This document shows, in pieces, positions 1 through 8,469 of a stretch of DNA of 59,961 nt (the stretch's first letter is position 1; the number at the start of each line of letters is the position of its first letter). Below the pieces are notes generated by a model that was given only the letters and a program-made list of their open reading frames with translations, made no database searches and had not been told where the DNA came from. The DNA comes from a virus, in IMG/VR virus record IMGVR_UViG_3300008264_000012, positions 1 through 59,961 of that record; one strand, given 5' to 3'. A program made the translations under genes and the position numbers.

Positions 1-315
1 TCTCCAAAGTTAGTTAACTTTATCAATAATGATAATTTTGAAGAAGAAAAAATGTATAAACTTGAAGATATAGATAACCCAAATGGCTGGAATTTTACAG
101 AAATAGATCTATTGGGTGAAATGGACTTTCGTATAGATGACGAGTACAGAATGTTCTCAGAAATAGAAATTCCTTCTTTGGATATGATCAACGAAAAGAG
201 AAAAACCTTCGTCTATAAAACAGACGAAGGTTATGTACTAGAAGCAAATAGAAAATATGTTTTTGAATCGTTTGATGAAATGATCAAATTTATTGATTCT
301 GTGCCGATGGATTGA
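1..315 (+). CDS. Hypothetical protein, probably 5'-truncated by the window edge
   Basis: I do not recognise this acidic protein. The first in-frame ATG is at 52, preceded by a GAAGAAGA-like purine stretch, and gives 87 residues. The frame is open all the way to base 1 with protein-like codons (SPKLVNFINNDNFEEEK), so the true start may lie outside the window. It runs against the minus-strand block, and its last 26 bases overlap the end of the convergent gene at 290-727. No membrane segment or known motif is visible. Existence as a gene is fairly likely; function is unknown. Confidence 0.6.
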   Translation, partial: SPKLVNFINNDNFEEEKMYKLEDIDNPNGWNFTEIDLLGEMDFRIDDEYRMFSEIEIPSLDMINEKRKTFVYKTDEGYVLEANRKYVFESFDEMIKFIDSVPMD

Positions 316-727
316 TAGTAACGTTACTTGTTTGTGACCGTGGAGCTTCAGTCATTGAGTCCGCAATTTCAAAATAACGTTCCAATCTCATACCAACTTG
401 TTCGTATAACATTTCAAGTTGTTTTTCAATTTCTTTCATCTTTTGAGCTTCTTCGTACATTTTAGAAGCATCTCTCTTGATTTCCTTCATATCACGTTCA
501 ACCATTTTGGCTTGCATCCAATCGCCACATTCTTTGATGGCATATCGTTCTGCTAAATTAACAGCCTCCATAATTTTTTGTGCGGTTTCATATACGCAAT
601 CAGCTTTTAATCCTTTGCGATATTCGTTGTAAGATTTAATAGCCCCAACCATTTTTGATTTTTCTTCTTTGGTAAGAGAGCTATAAGCTACTTCAGTAGA
701 GTTTTCTAGTAAATGTTTTAATTTCAT
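290..727 (-). CDS. Coiled-coil protein after the prohead protease; scaffold-like candidate
   Basis: This 145-residue protein is charged and helical. A heptad-like stretch rich in K, E, M and R covers roughly residues 75-120, and the tail is Ser/Thr/Asn-rich. It begins MKLKHLLEN, resembling the leader of several other proteins in the window. It lies 12 nt after the prohead protease, where T4 encodes the core scaffold gp22, so a head-core role is a positional inference only; T4 gp22 is larger. TATTTATA fills the gap before its ATG (732-739). It is the last minus-strand gene before a convergent one, and no major capsid gene follows inside the window. Confidence 0.65.
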   Translation of the reverse strand: MKLKHLLENSTEVAYSSLTKEEKSKMVGAIKSYNEYRKGLKADCVYETAQKIMEAVNLAERYAIKECGDWMQAKMVERDMKEIKRDASKMYEEAQKMKEIEKQLEMLYEQVGMRLERYFEIADSMTEAPRSQTSNVTINPSAQNQ

Positions 728-731
728 ACTT

Positions 732-739
732 TATAAATA
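732..739 (-). promoter_or_regulatory. TATTTATA motif before the 145-aa gene
   Basis: The minus strand reads TATTTATA, then four bases, then the ATG at 727. The motif begins immediately after the stop codon of the protease gene. It belongs to the recurrent start-proximal motif described in the findings; promoter function is inferred. Confidence 0.45.
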
Positions 740-1345
740 TTATAGTTCTGATAGAATGTTGTGGATAATTCTTTCAACATTATTATATGGGTTAATAATT
801 GTTCTGTGTTGATCAACGCCTTCGTTGATTTTACCTTGTGGATACATAAAAGCACCTTGGGTACTTGGATTGCTTACAAAATCAAACGCGATTAGATCAA
901 AGTCATCTTGTACAACATCTGCTCCTTCTCTCATATCTTTCTTTACACTACCCAATCCACGACTACTGATGCCCAAAAGAATGCCTGATTGCAACAAATC
1001 TTTTAATATGTTACCACTTGGTGTAGGTAGAATTTCGACTGTACCAACCAAATCTTTATTTTCCCATCCCATATCTACGATGTTGTGACTTACATTTTTT
1101 AAATTAACAACAGACGATTCTGGGTGATCCAATTCACCCATAGCACGACGTTGTTTAACGAAATTTTGCATATACGCTTCAGCTTCTCTCTTTAGTACAT
1201 CTTCTGGATATACACGGCCGTTTTGGTTTTTTGCATCAGCACGTTGTAATACGCCGGTTACGTATAATTTTCCATCTTTAAGAGATTCATTTAAAGATGT
1301 TTTTTTGAATTCAAATGGAAGAATATCTATCAGTACTTGTTTCAT
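740..1345 (-). CDS. 21: Prohead core protease, T4 gp21-like
   Basis: Serine protease that would degrade the scaffold and trim head proteins during capsid maturation (peptidase family S80 as known for T4). Conserved blocks are visible: GVLQRADAKNQNGRVYP near residues 31-47, GELDHP with the likely catalytic His at 74, and GISSRGLGSV with the catalytic Ser at about 127-128. At 201 residues it is close to T4 gp21. It lies in the portal-to-protease order expected of T4-like phages, 5 nt after the 343-aa gene. Its specificity matters here because many proteins in the window start with a leader ending in a possible cleavage site of the form hydrophobic-x-Glu. Confidence 0.93.
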   Translation of the reverse strand: MKQVLIDILPFEFKKTSLNESLKDGKLYVTGVLQRADAKNQNGRVYPEDVLKREAEAYMQNFVKQRRAMGELDHPESSVVNLKNVSHNIVDMGWENKDLVGTVEILPTPSGNILKDLLQSGILLGISSRGLGSVKKDMREGADVVQDDFDLIAFDFVSNPSTQGAFMYPQGKINEGVDQHRTIINPYNNVERIIHNILSEL

Positions 1346-1350
1346 ATATG

Positions 1351-2382
1351 TTAAGCTTTAGGTTGTGTTGTTCCTGGTTGTGTATTTTGAGCCTGATCGG
1401 GAGTAGTTACATCCTCCTTATCAGCGGTTATTTTGTTTGATGGAACAACATTTTGTTGACTTTCTGGTTCAACTAATGCTTTTGATTTAGCAACTTGATA
1501 TTGATCCTTTGGCTTCAAATTATCAGCATTACCTAAAATTTTAAGTTTAAATCCTGGTTTAATGAAGAATTTAGCTACCTTTTGTTTATTTTCTTCACGA
1601 CCAATAATTATGATGACGTATCTATCATAATAATAATCAATTGCAACACCTGTTACATTGATTGTATAATCTGTTTCAGGCTGTTTATATCCTTTGCTGG
1701 CTCTAACCACAATTTTCTTACCCAAGATTTTGTCTTGGATCGACTTTTGTAGATTGTTCTTCAATGCTTCAGTTGAACCTTTTAGTTTTGTATCAAATGC
1801 AGTGAAGTCAGGAAGAACGTCGTAGGATTTTAAATCTACAGAAGCGGGTTGCTTAGGTTGAGTTGGTTGTGCAGCTTGTGCAGCTTGTGCAGCTTGTGCA
1901 GCTTGTGCAGCTTGTGCAACTTGTGGTTGAGGAGCAACAGGTTTAGTTTCTTGTTCGTATTTAAGACCATTAAACCCCTCGGTCACAGGCAAAGAACCTT
2001 GTTTATACCCAATTAAATTGGGATCCATATCAGGATCATTGTGTTGAACCAAACCATTTTCATCAGTATACGTATTGCCTAATTCAATTGATTGTGCGGG
2101 TGTTGCGTAAGCTGGACCACTATACATTTGATTTTCCAACTTATAACCAGTACTTCTTTTGATAGGTTTAGCTAACGTATAACCTAATTGTGTTGCAGCT
2201 CTAACGTTTCCTGGTCCACGGCGACTAAATGCAAATGGTGTTCTAGCAGCATCACCGCCAACAGCAACAGGACCAGATGCAACTGGACCTGTGCCTGTTG
2301 TGCTAGCTTCATTTTTAGTCTTTAATTTGGCTAAAATTGATTTAATCTTTTCTTTAAGATTTTGTTTCATTTTTGACATCAA
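1351..2382 (-). CDS. Low-complexity virion protein between portal and protease
   Basis: A 343-residue protein of unknown function. Residues 1-25 are strongly basic (MMSKMKQNLKEKIKSI), followed by a Gly/Ala/Pro-rich stretch, a run of AQA triplets near residues 155-172 made by a 9-bp tandem repeat, and a folded-looking core at about 180-290 with beta-like segments such as YDRYVIIIIGREE. The last 50 residues are Gln/Pro/Thr-rich. It overlaps the preceding gene by 29 nt, so the two are translationally linked. T4 has small prohead core proteins (gp67, gp68) in this interval, and a core role is possible by position only. Confidence 0.75.
   Translation of the reverse strand: MMSKMKQNLKEKIKSILAKLKTKNEASTTGTGPVASGPVAVGGDAARTPFAFSRRGPGNVRAATQLGYTLAKPIKRSTGYKLENQMYSGPAYATPAQSIELGNTYTDENGLVQHNDPDMDPNLIGYKQGSLPVTEGFNGLKYEQETKPVAPQPQVAQAAQAAQAAQAAQAAQPTQPKQPASVDLKSYDVLPDFTAFDTKLKGSTEALKNNLQKSIQDKILGKKIVVRASKGYKQPETDYTINVTGVAIDYYYDRYVIIIIGREENKQKVAKFFIKPGFKLKILGNADNLKPKDQYQVAKSKALVEPESQQNVVPSNKITADKEDVTTPDQAQNTQPGTTQPKA
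1868..1918. repeat. 9-bp tandem repeat encoding (AQA)n
   Basis: About five and a half copies of GCAGCTTGT sit inside the 343-aa gene. The unit is a multiple of three, so changes in copy number would keep the frame and only alter linker length. Confidence 0.85.
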
Positions 2383-3232
2383 TCTTTTTAATTTCTTCTA
2401 CCAACTCATATGCATTCAATAAAGAAGTCAATTGATTTTCTTTAATTACACCAATACAAGACTTGGTAGAAAATTGACTAATAACTTCGTTTATTTTAAT
2501 CTTAACCACTTCGGATGTAACATTTTTAACTTGATCCTTCAATACTCCACTGATTCTTTTGTATTCTTCATTGACATACTTAGTAAATTTACTGGAATTA
2601 GAAACATTAGTAATATATTCCTTCAATAGTTTCTTTTGATCAGGCAATAGATTGTTGTATTTGGTATTGAAGTTCTCAATTAAAAACTTATATGCTAACA
2701 ATCTTACTTCTGCACTTTGATTTCCATAAACATCCATTGATTCTTGATCTGATTTCTTTTCTTTTGTCAAATTTTCTATGATATACTCTCTTGATTCTAA
2801 TAACTCAGAAACTTCAAACTTAGACTCACTTTTATCTTGATCTTCAAATAGTTTATAAATAGATGCGTATAACTTATAATTTGGAATCTTGTTCTTTAAA
2901 AATTCATCAATATTATACTTTTCTTTAATCTCTTTGATGATATTATACTTCTGTTTATTCAATTCACGTTCATCGATCTTGGATCGTGTTTGCAACACAA
3001 CATTCAAAAGTCTTTCACCTGATGATACGTCTTTACTTTTTTGTTGTAAAATAAAATTATAAAGCTGCACTTCTTTTCCAAGTTCTTTACTTTCGTGAAA
3101 GTACTTGAACATTAAATTTTTAGTAAATGATTCATCTCTTCCCGCTAGAATGTCGGCTGTTATTTGTCGAGTGAGTAGTTCAAACAATATTCCAGCATTC
3201 TTGAATTTCGAATGTTTTGCTTTCTTGTGCAT
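2354..3232 (-). CDS. Conserved T4-like structural-region protein, function unknown
   Basis: A 292-residue, mostly helical and highly charged protein that opens HKKAKHSKFKNAGILFELLTRQITADIL. From memory, a protein with this kind of KFKNTGILFELLTRQI opening sits beside the portal in many environmental T4-like phages; I know of no assigned function. It follows the portal gene by about 55 nt, and TATTTATA and TATAAATA overlap in the gap (3245-3256), so it may start its own transcript. Position suggests a head-core or portal-associated role, which is inference. Confidence 0.8.
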   Translation of the reverse strand: MHKKAKHSKFKNAGILFELLTRQITADILAGRDESFTKNLMFKYFHESKELGKEVQLYNFILQQKSKDVSSGERLLNVVLQTRSKIDERELNKQKYNIIKEIKEKYNIDEFLKNKIPNYKLYASIYKLFEDQDKSESKFEVSELLESREYIIENLTKEKKSDQESMDVYGNQSAEVRLLAYKFLIENFNTKYNNLLPDQKKLLKEYITNVSNSSKFTKYVNEEYKRISGVLKDQVKNVTSEVVKIKINEVISQFSTKSCIGVIKENQLTSLLNAYELVEEIKKIDVKNETKS

Positions 3233-3248
3233 ATTATTTATTATTATT

Positions 3249-3256
3249 TATAAATA
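3249..3256 (-). promoter_or_regulatory. TATTTATA motif upstream of the 292-aa gene
   Basis: The minus strand reads TATTTATA 16 nt before the ATG at 3232, in one of the few real gaps of the head module. An overlapping T4-style TATAAATA is also present on the minus strand at 3245-3252, so this site cannot tell the two possible motifs apart. Confidence 0.45.
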
Positions 3257-3288
3257 TAATCAATGTGGTTAAATATATAGGAATTATA

Positions 3289-5193
3289 CTATTCTTTTAT
3301 ATTTTGTTCATCCATAAAAGATTTTTCGTTTCCTTCTCTTAAAATTTCTTTTTCTTGATCCAATGTTTTCAACAAATCGGTCAATCCTTTAATAGACTCC
3401 AATGACAACGGAGATCCATTCTTATATTTGTGTGATACTGATAAATCACTACGTCTATTGTTTTCCAATGTGCCGAACGGATCTTCCCCAAATGGATATT
3501 TACTAGCATCTTTTCTGCCTGTTTGATCACGTTTTTCTGCTAATTTTGGCGGAGTTGATTTTTCAGCACCAGCTTTAGTTTCTGTATCACCCGCACCACC
3601 AGCTTCAGCTCCACTTTCTGGAGCAGAATTTGCTCCAGATTCAGCTCCTGGACCTGGCTCAGATCCACCACCTGCACCTTGGTCGCCTTTATCGTCCTTA
3701 TTTAAAAATGACAAAGCTGGATCGTTACCTTCTTCTTCAATTTGTTTAAATCTATAATTTCCTTTAGCGTCGTCAATTAGTTGCTTTTGCAAGGATATCA
3801 TATCTTGATCTGACAAACCGAAAATATTTTCATAAATCCACTTTTTAGAAAATACTTTTTGTTCTTGCATATCTTTGCAAAGTTCAACTTTACTCTTGTA
3901 TACATCTATTTTTTCTTTTTCAAAGATAGTGGATGGATTAGTCAACTCAAGAGTAAAATCTACCAGCGACTCATCTCTATATCCTTGACTATACAAATGA
4001 ATAACTGCAATTTTATTCAATTCGCTAACCATAATACGTTGTATACGTTGTACTGTTCTAGCAAATCTTATGTCTTCAGCTGCCAATGTAGCTTTACCAC
4101 TCAAGGATTCGTCGTACCCCAAAAATGCTTTGGGTATCTTAAGTGCTGCCATCATTTTATTACGAAGGTACTCAATATCATCTGTACCTGTCCACTCCAA
4201 TCCAGATAAATTTTCAATACTAGTGCCACTATCACTACCACGAACTGGTAAGAAAAAGTCCTCTACCATATTTTGTAGATTGAACCTTAAATTATAATCT
4301 CCAGTTTGTTGATCCAAATATGGAACCTTTTTCATTTGGTCCATAATGCGTTGCATATGATTATCAACTTCATTTGGTGGAATATTACCAATATCAACTT
4401 TAAAAATACGTTTTTCAGGAGCACGCATAATACGATGAATTAACATTGCGTCTTCCATCAAACTCAATTGTTTCCATACACGACGAGCGCCTTCTAAAGT
4501 ACTTTTTCCATATGGTAGAAAGTTACTGTCACTCAATAATCTAAAATGTGCAATTTGATAGTTTTCCAAATCTTCTAATTTGTTTCCGTATGGCAAATTG
4601 ACTTGAAATTTAACAAAGTTTTTATTGGTTAAATGTGCATTTTCTACGCGGGTTACATAATATGTACTCAATGGTTCTACCAAATAAACACCATATTCAG
4701 GACTAATATGAAGACGCAGGTAAAAATCACCATATTTAACCATACAACGTGCCCAACTCCACAGGTTAAATTCGATATTTAGAATATCATAGAACAAATT
4801 GTGTAGAATATTCTTAATTTCGTCGTTGGAAGATTTGATATGAATTACTTCACCCATTTCATTTCGGGTTGTACATTCATCCGCATAAATATCCAATGCA
4901 GATGCAAGAATTGGGTCCATATCCATCGTATCATAATCACGAAATAATTCGACACGGCTACTTTGATATGATAAATTGAAATCTCTGGTATATTGATTAT
5001 ACGAAGTTGTACGTAATCTATTAAAACGGTCTCTTAAACTATTACGATCTGTAGCATACTGAATTTCATCAGTGTCGATAACTTTTAATTTTTTACCACC
5101 AACGTTACGAACAATCACATCATTTGAAAACAAACGTTTCAAACGAGCAAACAAAGATCGACTTCTTAATTCTTGAAAAGATTTATCTGACAT
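3289..5193 (-). CDS. 20: Portal vertex protein, T4 gp20-like
   Basis: Forms the dodecameric ring through which DNA enters and leaves the head and to which the tail is joined. Recognised by the block DMDPILASALDIYADECTT (about residues 92-110), the wing and stem region with WSWARCMVKYGDFYLRL, and the middle motif RRVWKQLSLMEDAMLIHRI followed by a segment rich in charged helices. At 634 residues it is somewhat longer than T4 gp20. The excess is a Gly/Ser/Ala/Glu-rich linker near residues 500-550 (GAGGGSEPGPGAESGAN). It follows the terminase by 26 nt, matching the T4 order 17 then 20 except that sheath and tube genes are not between them. Confidence 0.95.
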   Translation of the reverse strand: MSDKSFQELRSRSLFARLKRLFSNDVIVRNVGGKKLKVIDTDEIQYATDRNSLRDRFNRLRTTSYNQYTRDFNLSYQSSRVELFRDYDTMDMDPILASALDIYADECTTRNEMGEVIHIKSSNDEIKNILHNLFYDILNIEFNLWSWARCMVKYGDFYLRLHISPEYGVYLVEPLSTYYVTRVENAHLTNKNFVKFQVNLPYGNKLEDLENYQIAHFRLLSDSNFLPYGKSTLEGARRVWKQLSLMEDAMLIHRIMRAPEKRIFKVDIGNIPPNEVDNHMQRIMDQMKKVPYLDQQTGDYNLRFNLQNMVEDFFLPVRGSDSGTSIENLSGLEWTGTDDIEYLRNKMMAALKIPKAFLGYDESLSGKATLAAEDIRFARTVQRIQRIMVSELNKIAVIHLYSQGYRDESLVDFTLELTNPSTIFEKEKIDVYKSKVELCKDMQEQKVFSKKWIYENIFGLSDQDMISLQKQLIDDAKGNYRFKQIEEEGNDPALSFLNKDDKGDQGAGGGSEPGPGAESGANSAPESGAEAGGAGDTETKAGAEKSTPPKLAEKRDQTGRKDASKYPFGEDPFGTLENNRRSDLSVSHKYKNGSPLSLESIKGLTDLLKTLDQEKEILREGNEKSFMDEQNIKE

Positions 5194-5210
5194 ATTATTT
5201 ATCTATAGTA

Positions 5211-5218
5211 TATAAGTA
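5211..5218 (-). promoter_or_regulatory. TACTTATA motif upstream of portal
   Basis: The minus strand reads TACTTATA 17 nt before the portal ATG, overlapping the end of the terminase gene. It is a one-base variant of the recurrent TATTTATA motif. Promoter function is inferred. Confidence 0.35.
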
Positions 5219-5219
5219 T

Positions 5220-6809
5220 TTACAACAACCAAGTTAAACTTTCTTTTTTGTCATTAACGGTGAAATCCATAGTTTTGTGGTGATCAGGTACAGCACTCAC
5301 TTGTTTTGGAATTGAAATTTGACTTGTTACTTTTGATATTTTTGAAACAATAGCCTTATTATAAGCTATTTGTTCGTTTCTAAGTTTCAAAGCAGTTTCA
5401 CGTACCCACAAACCAATTCCAATTGCCATAACCAAATCGTCATTGTATCCCTTCATAGCTTCTGCTTTTGGTCCGTTCCAAATGAATACATTCAGTTCCT
5501 CATATAGTCTTTTGGATTTCATTATAACTTGTTTTTGTCTAAAAAATAATTCCAAGTTACTTATAATTAAAGGTCTATTTTTACTGGTTGTAGCAAATCC
5601 AGGAATTAACTTTTTATCAGCTGTATTTAATTTATTGGAATATGTTTTTTCTACGTCAACCACGGTCAAATCTGACGCACTATAAAACGTATTTTGATAA
5701 TCCCTATCAATAATTTGTTGTAATGAAGCCCATCCTATATTGTTATTTTCCACCACCAACAAAGCATTGTTGTATTCTGTAGCAACACTGACCAATAAAT
5801 TGCCATAATCTTTTGTAGTTAATTGGCCTTTATATTCAGCCACTTGTTCCATTGTTTCTATATCTATAACGTGAAATGCACTAAAATCTCCACCATCTCC
5901 TCTAGCGCAGTCAGCTGTCAATATATAATTTTTACTATAATTGGGATAATCCCAAATCCATAGGTCTTGATTATTACCACGTTTTTCAACAGGATCTTTT
6001 AGATAGGTTTGTTTGTAAAACTCAAGAACATCTACACTTACAACTTGATTGCCAGATGTACTAAAGTCACAATCACATTCTTGTGCTGCCCCTTTTACTC
6101 CTGATAATTCTGTCTGTTTATCTCTCCAAGATTGATCACGTTCTGGGTGTAGATGCCACGGCAATCTAATTGTCTTAAAATTATTCTTACCTTCCTCTGC
6201 TTCAAGCCACGTTTTATGGAAAAAGTTACCAACGCCATTCGGGGTACTCAATATAATAGCTCGACCACCCGTAGACAGTGTATATTGAGAAGATAGCCAG
6301 ATTTCCTCAATACCATCAATAAATGCAGCTTCGTCAATGATTAGTAATGATAGTGCAGATGAACGGCCAGCGGTACCCGCAGATGATACTGCTTTGATTT
6401 GAGAACCATTCTTTAAACGTAATGATAATCTATTATCTTCTACACACGGAACTTTCAACCAACTCGGTAAATTGTCATTAGCAAATCTTACCTTAGTAAC
6501 AATTTCCTTTGCTGTTTCTTGTGTAATACTAATACAAAGAATATTCTTGTCGTTGTGAAATGTCATTAACCACAAACTATAAGCAGCTGTAAGAGTACTA
6601 ATACCCATCTGACGACTTTTAAGAACAATGTTTAATTGATTATCAACAAAGTTTTGTAAAGCTTCTTCTTGGAATGGATAAAGTTCAAATCCAACAGTAC
6701 CTCTAATAGGATGTTGTATCTTAACATACTTCTTCATGAAGTATATAGGATCCTCAATACACTTCTTATACTCCTGCTTTATTATTTCTCTTAAATTTAG
6801 CTGACTCAT
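5220..6809 (-). CDS. 17: Terminase large subunit, T4 gp17-like
   Basis: Packaging motor ATPase and headful nuclease. Visible motifs are SRQMGIST (residues 65-72, Walker A region), LLIIDEAAF (155-163, Walker B with D159 and E160), LSTPNG (coupling motif, about 188-193), and the RNase H-like nuclease start LTADCARGDGGDFSAF with acidic residues D300, D305 and D308. The Walker A loop has Ile where T4 gp17 has the GKT lysine; R66 in front may substitute, as in other terminases with a displaced basic residue. The start overlaps the end of the preceding gene by 44 nt, so coupled translation is likely. At 529 residues it is shorter than T4 gp17 (about 610). Confidence 0.96.
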   Translation of the reverse strand: MSQLNLREIIKQEYKKCIEDPIYFMKKYVKIQHPIRGTVGFELYPFQEEALQNFVDNQLNIVLKSRQMGISTLTAAYSLWLMTFHNDKNILCISITQETAKEIVTKVRFANDNLPSWLKVPCVEDNRLSLRLKNGSQIKAVSSAGTAGRSSALSLLIIDEAAFIDGIEEIWLSSQYTLSTGGRAIILSTPNGVGNFFHKTWLEAEEGKNNFKTIRLPWHLHPERDQSWRDKQTELSGVKGAAQECDCDFSTSGNQVVSVDVLEFYKQTYLKDPVEKRGNNQDLWIWDYPNYSKNYILTADCARGDGGDFSAFHVIDIETMEQVAEYKGQLTTKDYGNLLVSVATEYNNALLVVENNNIGWASLQQIIDRDYQNTFYSASDLTVVDVEKTYSNKLNTADKKLIPGFATTSKNRPLIISNLELFFRQKQVIMKSKRLYEELNVFIWNGPKAEAMKGYNDDLVMAIGIGLWVRETALKLRNEQIAYNKAIVSKISKVTSQISIPKQVSAVPDHHKTMDFTVNDKKESLTWLL

Positions 6810-7413
6810 ATTTCTCTTCGTACTCTTTTATTTTAAGATTCAATTCTTCCAATCGAACGTCAATGACACCTATATCCTTTGTCAAATCTTCAAATATTTT
6901 ATTGTAATCTATATTACCATCCCACTTTTCAAACGATCCATCTTCCTCAAGAAATGTAACATCTTTATCTTTATTTTCTTCGCAGAACTTTTTACTTTCT
7001 TCAAACTTTTTCTTGTAATCTTCTAAAATACTACGTTCGTTTTTAAGATCCTGTAGTTCGTTGTAAACTTCAAACATTCCCATCATTTTTAGTTCAGTTT
7101 GAAAATTGATAAAACAATCATAACAATATCCTGTTTTTGGCCATACTCGATCATCCAAATAGTTACCCCAACGAACATCCATATTACAACATTTACAACG
7201 CTGTTCATTAATAATAGTAGCACGTTTTGGTACTCTTCGTTTGCTTCCATTTTTCCAAACCCATTTACGACCTTGACTATCCTCCCATTCGTCACCTTCT
7301 TTGCGTTTATTGTTCTCCAAATTGGCATCATAGCCAACTTGTACGAATGGACGTTCGCCCGATAAATAATCTTTTACAATTGATAAATTGCTTTTACCTG
7401 ATGCTTTCTTCAT
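6766..7413 (-). CDS. Zinc-ribbon and coiled-coil protein before terminase; small-subunit candidate
   Basis: A 215-residue protein with no family I can name. Residues about 73-105 contain CKCC and CYDC separated by about 27 residues, a likely zinc ribbon. The rest, from about 110 on, is a long charged helical region. The N-terminus is basic and Trp-rich (EDSQGRKWVWKNGSKRRVPKR), suitable for nucleic-acid contact. It overlaps the large terminase start by 44 nt, the place where T4 has the small terminase gp16. A role in DNA recognition for packaging is therefore plausible, but T4 gp16 is not known as a zinc protein, so this remains positional inference. Confidence 0.75.
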   Translation of the reverse strand: MKKASGKSNLSIVKDYLSGERPFVQVGYDANLENNKRKEGDEWEDSQGRKWVWKNGSKRRVPKRATIINEQRCKCCNMDVRWGNYLDDRVWPKTGYCYDCFINFQTELKMMGMFEVYNELQDLKNERSILEDYKKKFEESKKFCEENKDKDVTFLEEDGSFEKWDGNIDYNKIFEDLTKDIGVIDVRLEELNLKIKEYEEKYESAKFKRNNKAGV

Positions 7414-7431
7414 AACAAATACGTATTTATT

Positions 7432-8469
7432 TTATTTCTTAAACTTACTGTCGAGACCGTTTATAATAAAACTTCCTGTAATTTTAAATGGATCTTTACT
7501 AATACTACTATCTCTTACAACTATACCTTCGTGTTTATCTAGATCTCCGATTTTACTGGTAGCATTTTTTAATATTTCATCTCCCAATTTAATTGTGGTT
7601 AAATAAACAATAGTATCATTAACTATTTTATTTACATCTTGATCTGGAAAATCTGGAAAATCTTGACTGATATTTTTACTATCTACCGCTTTCAAAAATT
7701 GTTTACGTGTAATAAGAGGAGTAGTAAACTTTAATTCTTTTAACCAATCCGTCAAAGACTGGGTTACAGCTTTACCCATAGGATACAATGTAACTTGTTG
7801 CGTCAAAACACTTGCTAGGTTTGGTTCCGATTTGAAAGTAGTGTCAATACTACCCAACACCTTAAAACCACTCTTCATAGCAACCTTATTTAATTTGTTT
7901 ATATAAGACTGCATTGCAGTTTTATCATATGGTATTTCAACAGCTACTCTGGATTTAACACTTCCATCTTTACCAAAAGTCTTTGGCTTAATTTCTTTTA
8001 ATCCGTGAATAGCTAAAAAGTTCCATTTATATCCAACTACATTCGTTTGACCCTCTACATATTCAATATTGAATAGTATATTAGGATTATCTAATAATCC
8101 AAGTGTTTTCAATTCGGATCTTGTGGATGGAATTGCAGCATCAAAAATATTAATTACCTTTGTACCAATACCAATAAATCCGTGGCCTGGTTCAAATCTA
8201 CTTGACAAATCTTCAGGTCTCATTCCTTTAATATCAAGTGGTTTTGCTGATCCACGATCCATTACGAACTGACCGTTTACCATACGAATACTAGCGTTTA
8301 CGCCGTCAATTTTAACACTACCACCACCTTGTTTTAAAGATTTAACCGATTTTGCAAATACATCTACCAATTTAGCTCCTGTATTTGCAAAATCAAATGG
8401 ATGTGCCATATGACCTCCGGCACCACCTTCACTAATTACTTCGTTCAAAATGTTATTTAGTCTTATCAT
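7432..8469 (-). CDS. Ligase-superfamily nucleotidyltransferase with a capsid-targeting-like leader
   Basis: The order of motifs fits the covalent nucleotidyltransferase fold of RNA and DNA ligases: SVKIDGVNAS with putative nucleotidyl-lysine K53 (KxDG), DRGSAKP (71-77), LFNIEYVEG with E136, EGIVVRD (314-320), and PFKIT with K329. I see no extra DNA-binding or OB domain, and the substrate cannot be told. Residues 1-14 (MIRLNNILNEVISE) match the leader of neighbouring proteins and look like a T4-type capsid-targeting peptide; the fold seems to start at GGHMAHPFDF. The ATG overlaps the end of the flavodoxin-like gene by 17 nt. It may seal nicks or ends on entering DNA if it is packaged; that is inference. 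Confidence 0.75.
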   Translation of the reverse strand: MIRLNNILNEVISEGGAGGHMAHPFDFANTGAKLVDVFAKSVKSLKQGGGSVKIDGVNASIRMVNGQFVMDRGSAKPLDIKGMRPEDLSSRFEPGHGFIGIGTKVINIFDAAIPSTRSELKTLGLLDNPNILFNIEYVEGQTNVVGYKWNFLAIHGLKEIKPKTFGKDGSVKSRVAVEIPYDKTAMQSYINKLNKVAMKSGFKVLGSIDTTFKSEPNLASVLTQQVTLYPMGKAVTQSLTDWLKELKFTTPLITRKQFLKAVDSKNISQDFPDFPDQDVNKIVNDTIVYLTTIKLGDEILKNATSKIGDLDKHEGIVVRDSSISKDPFKITGSFIINGLDSKFKK

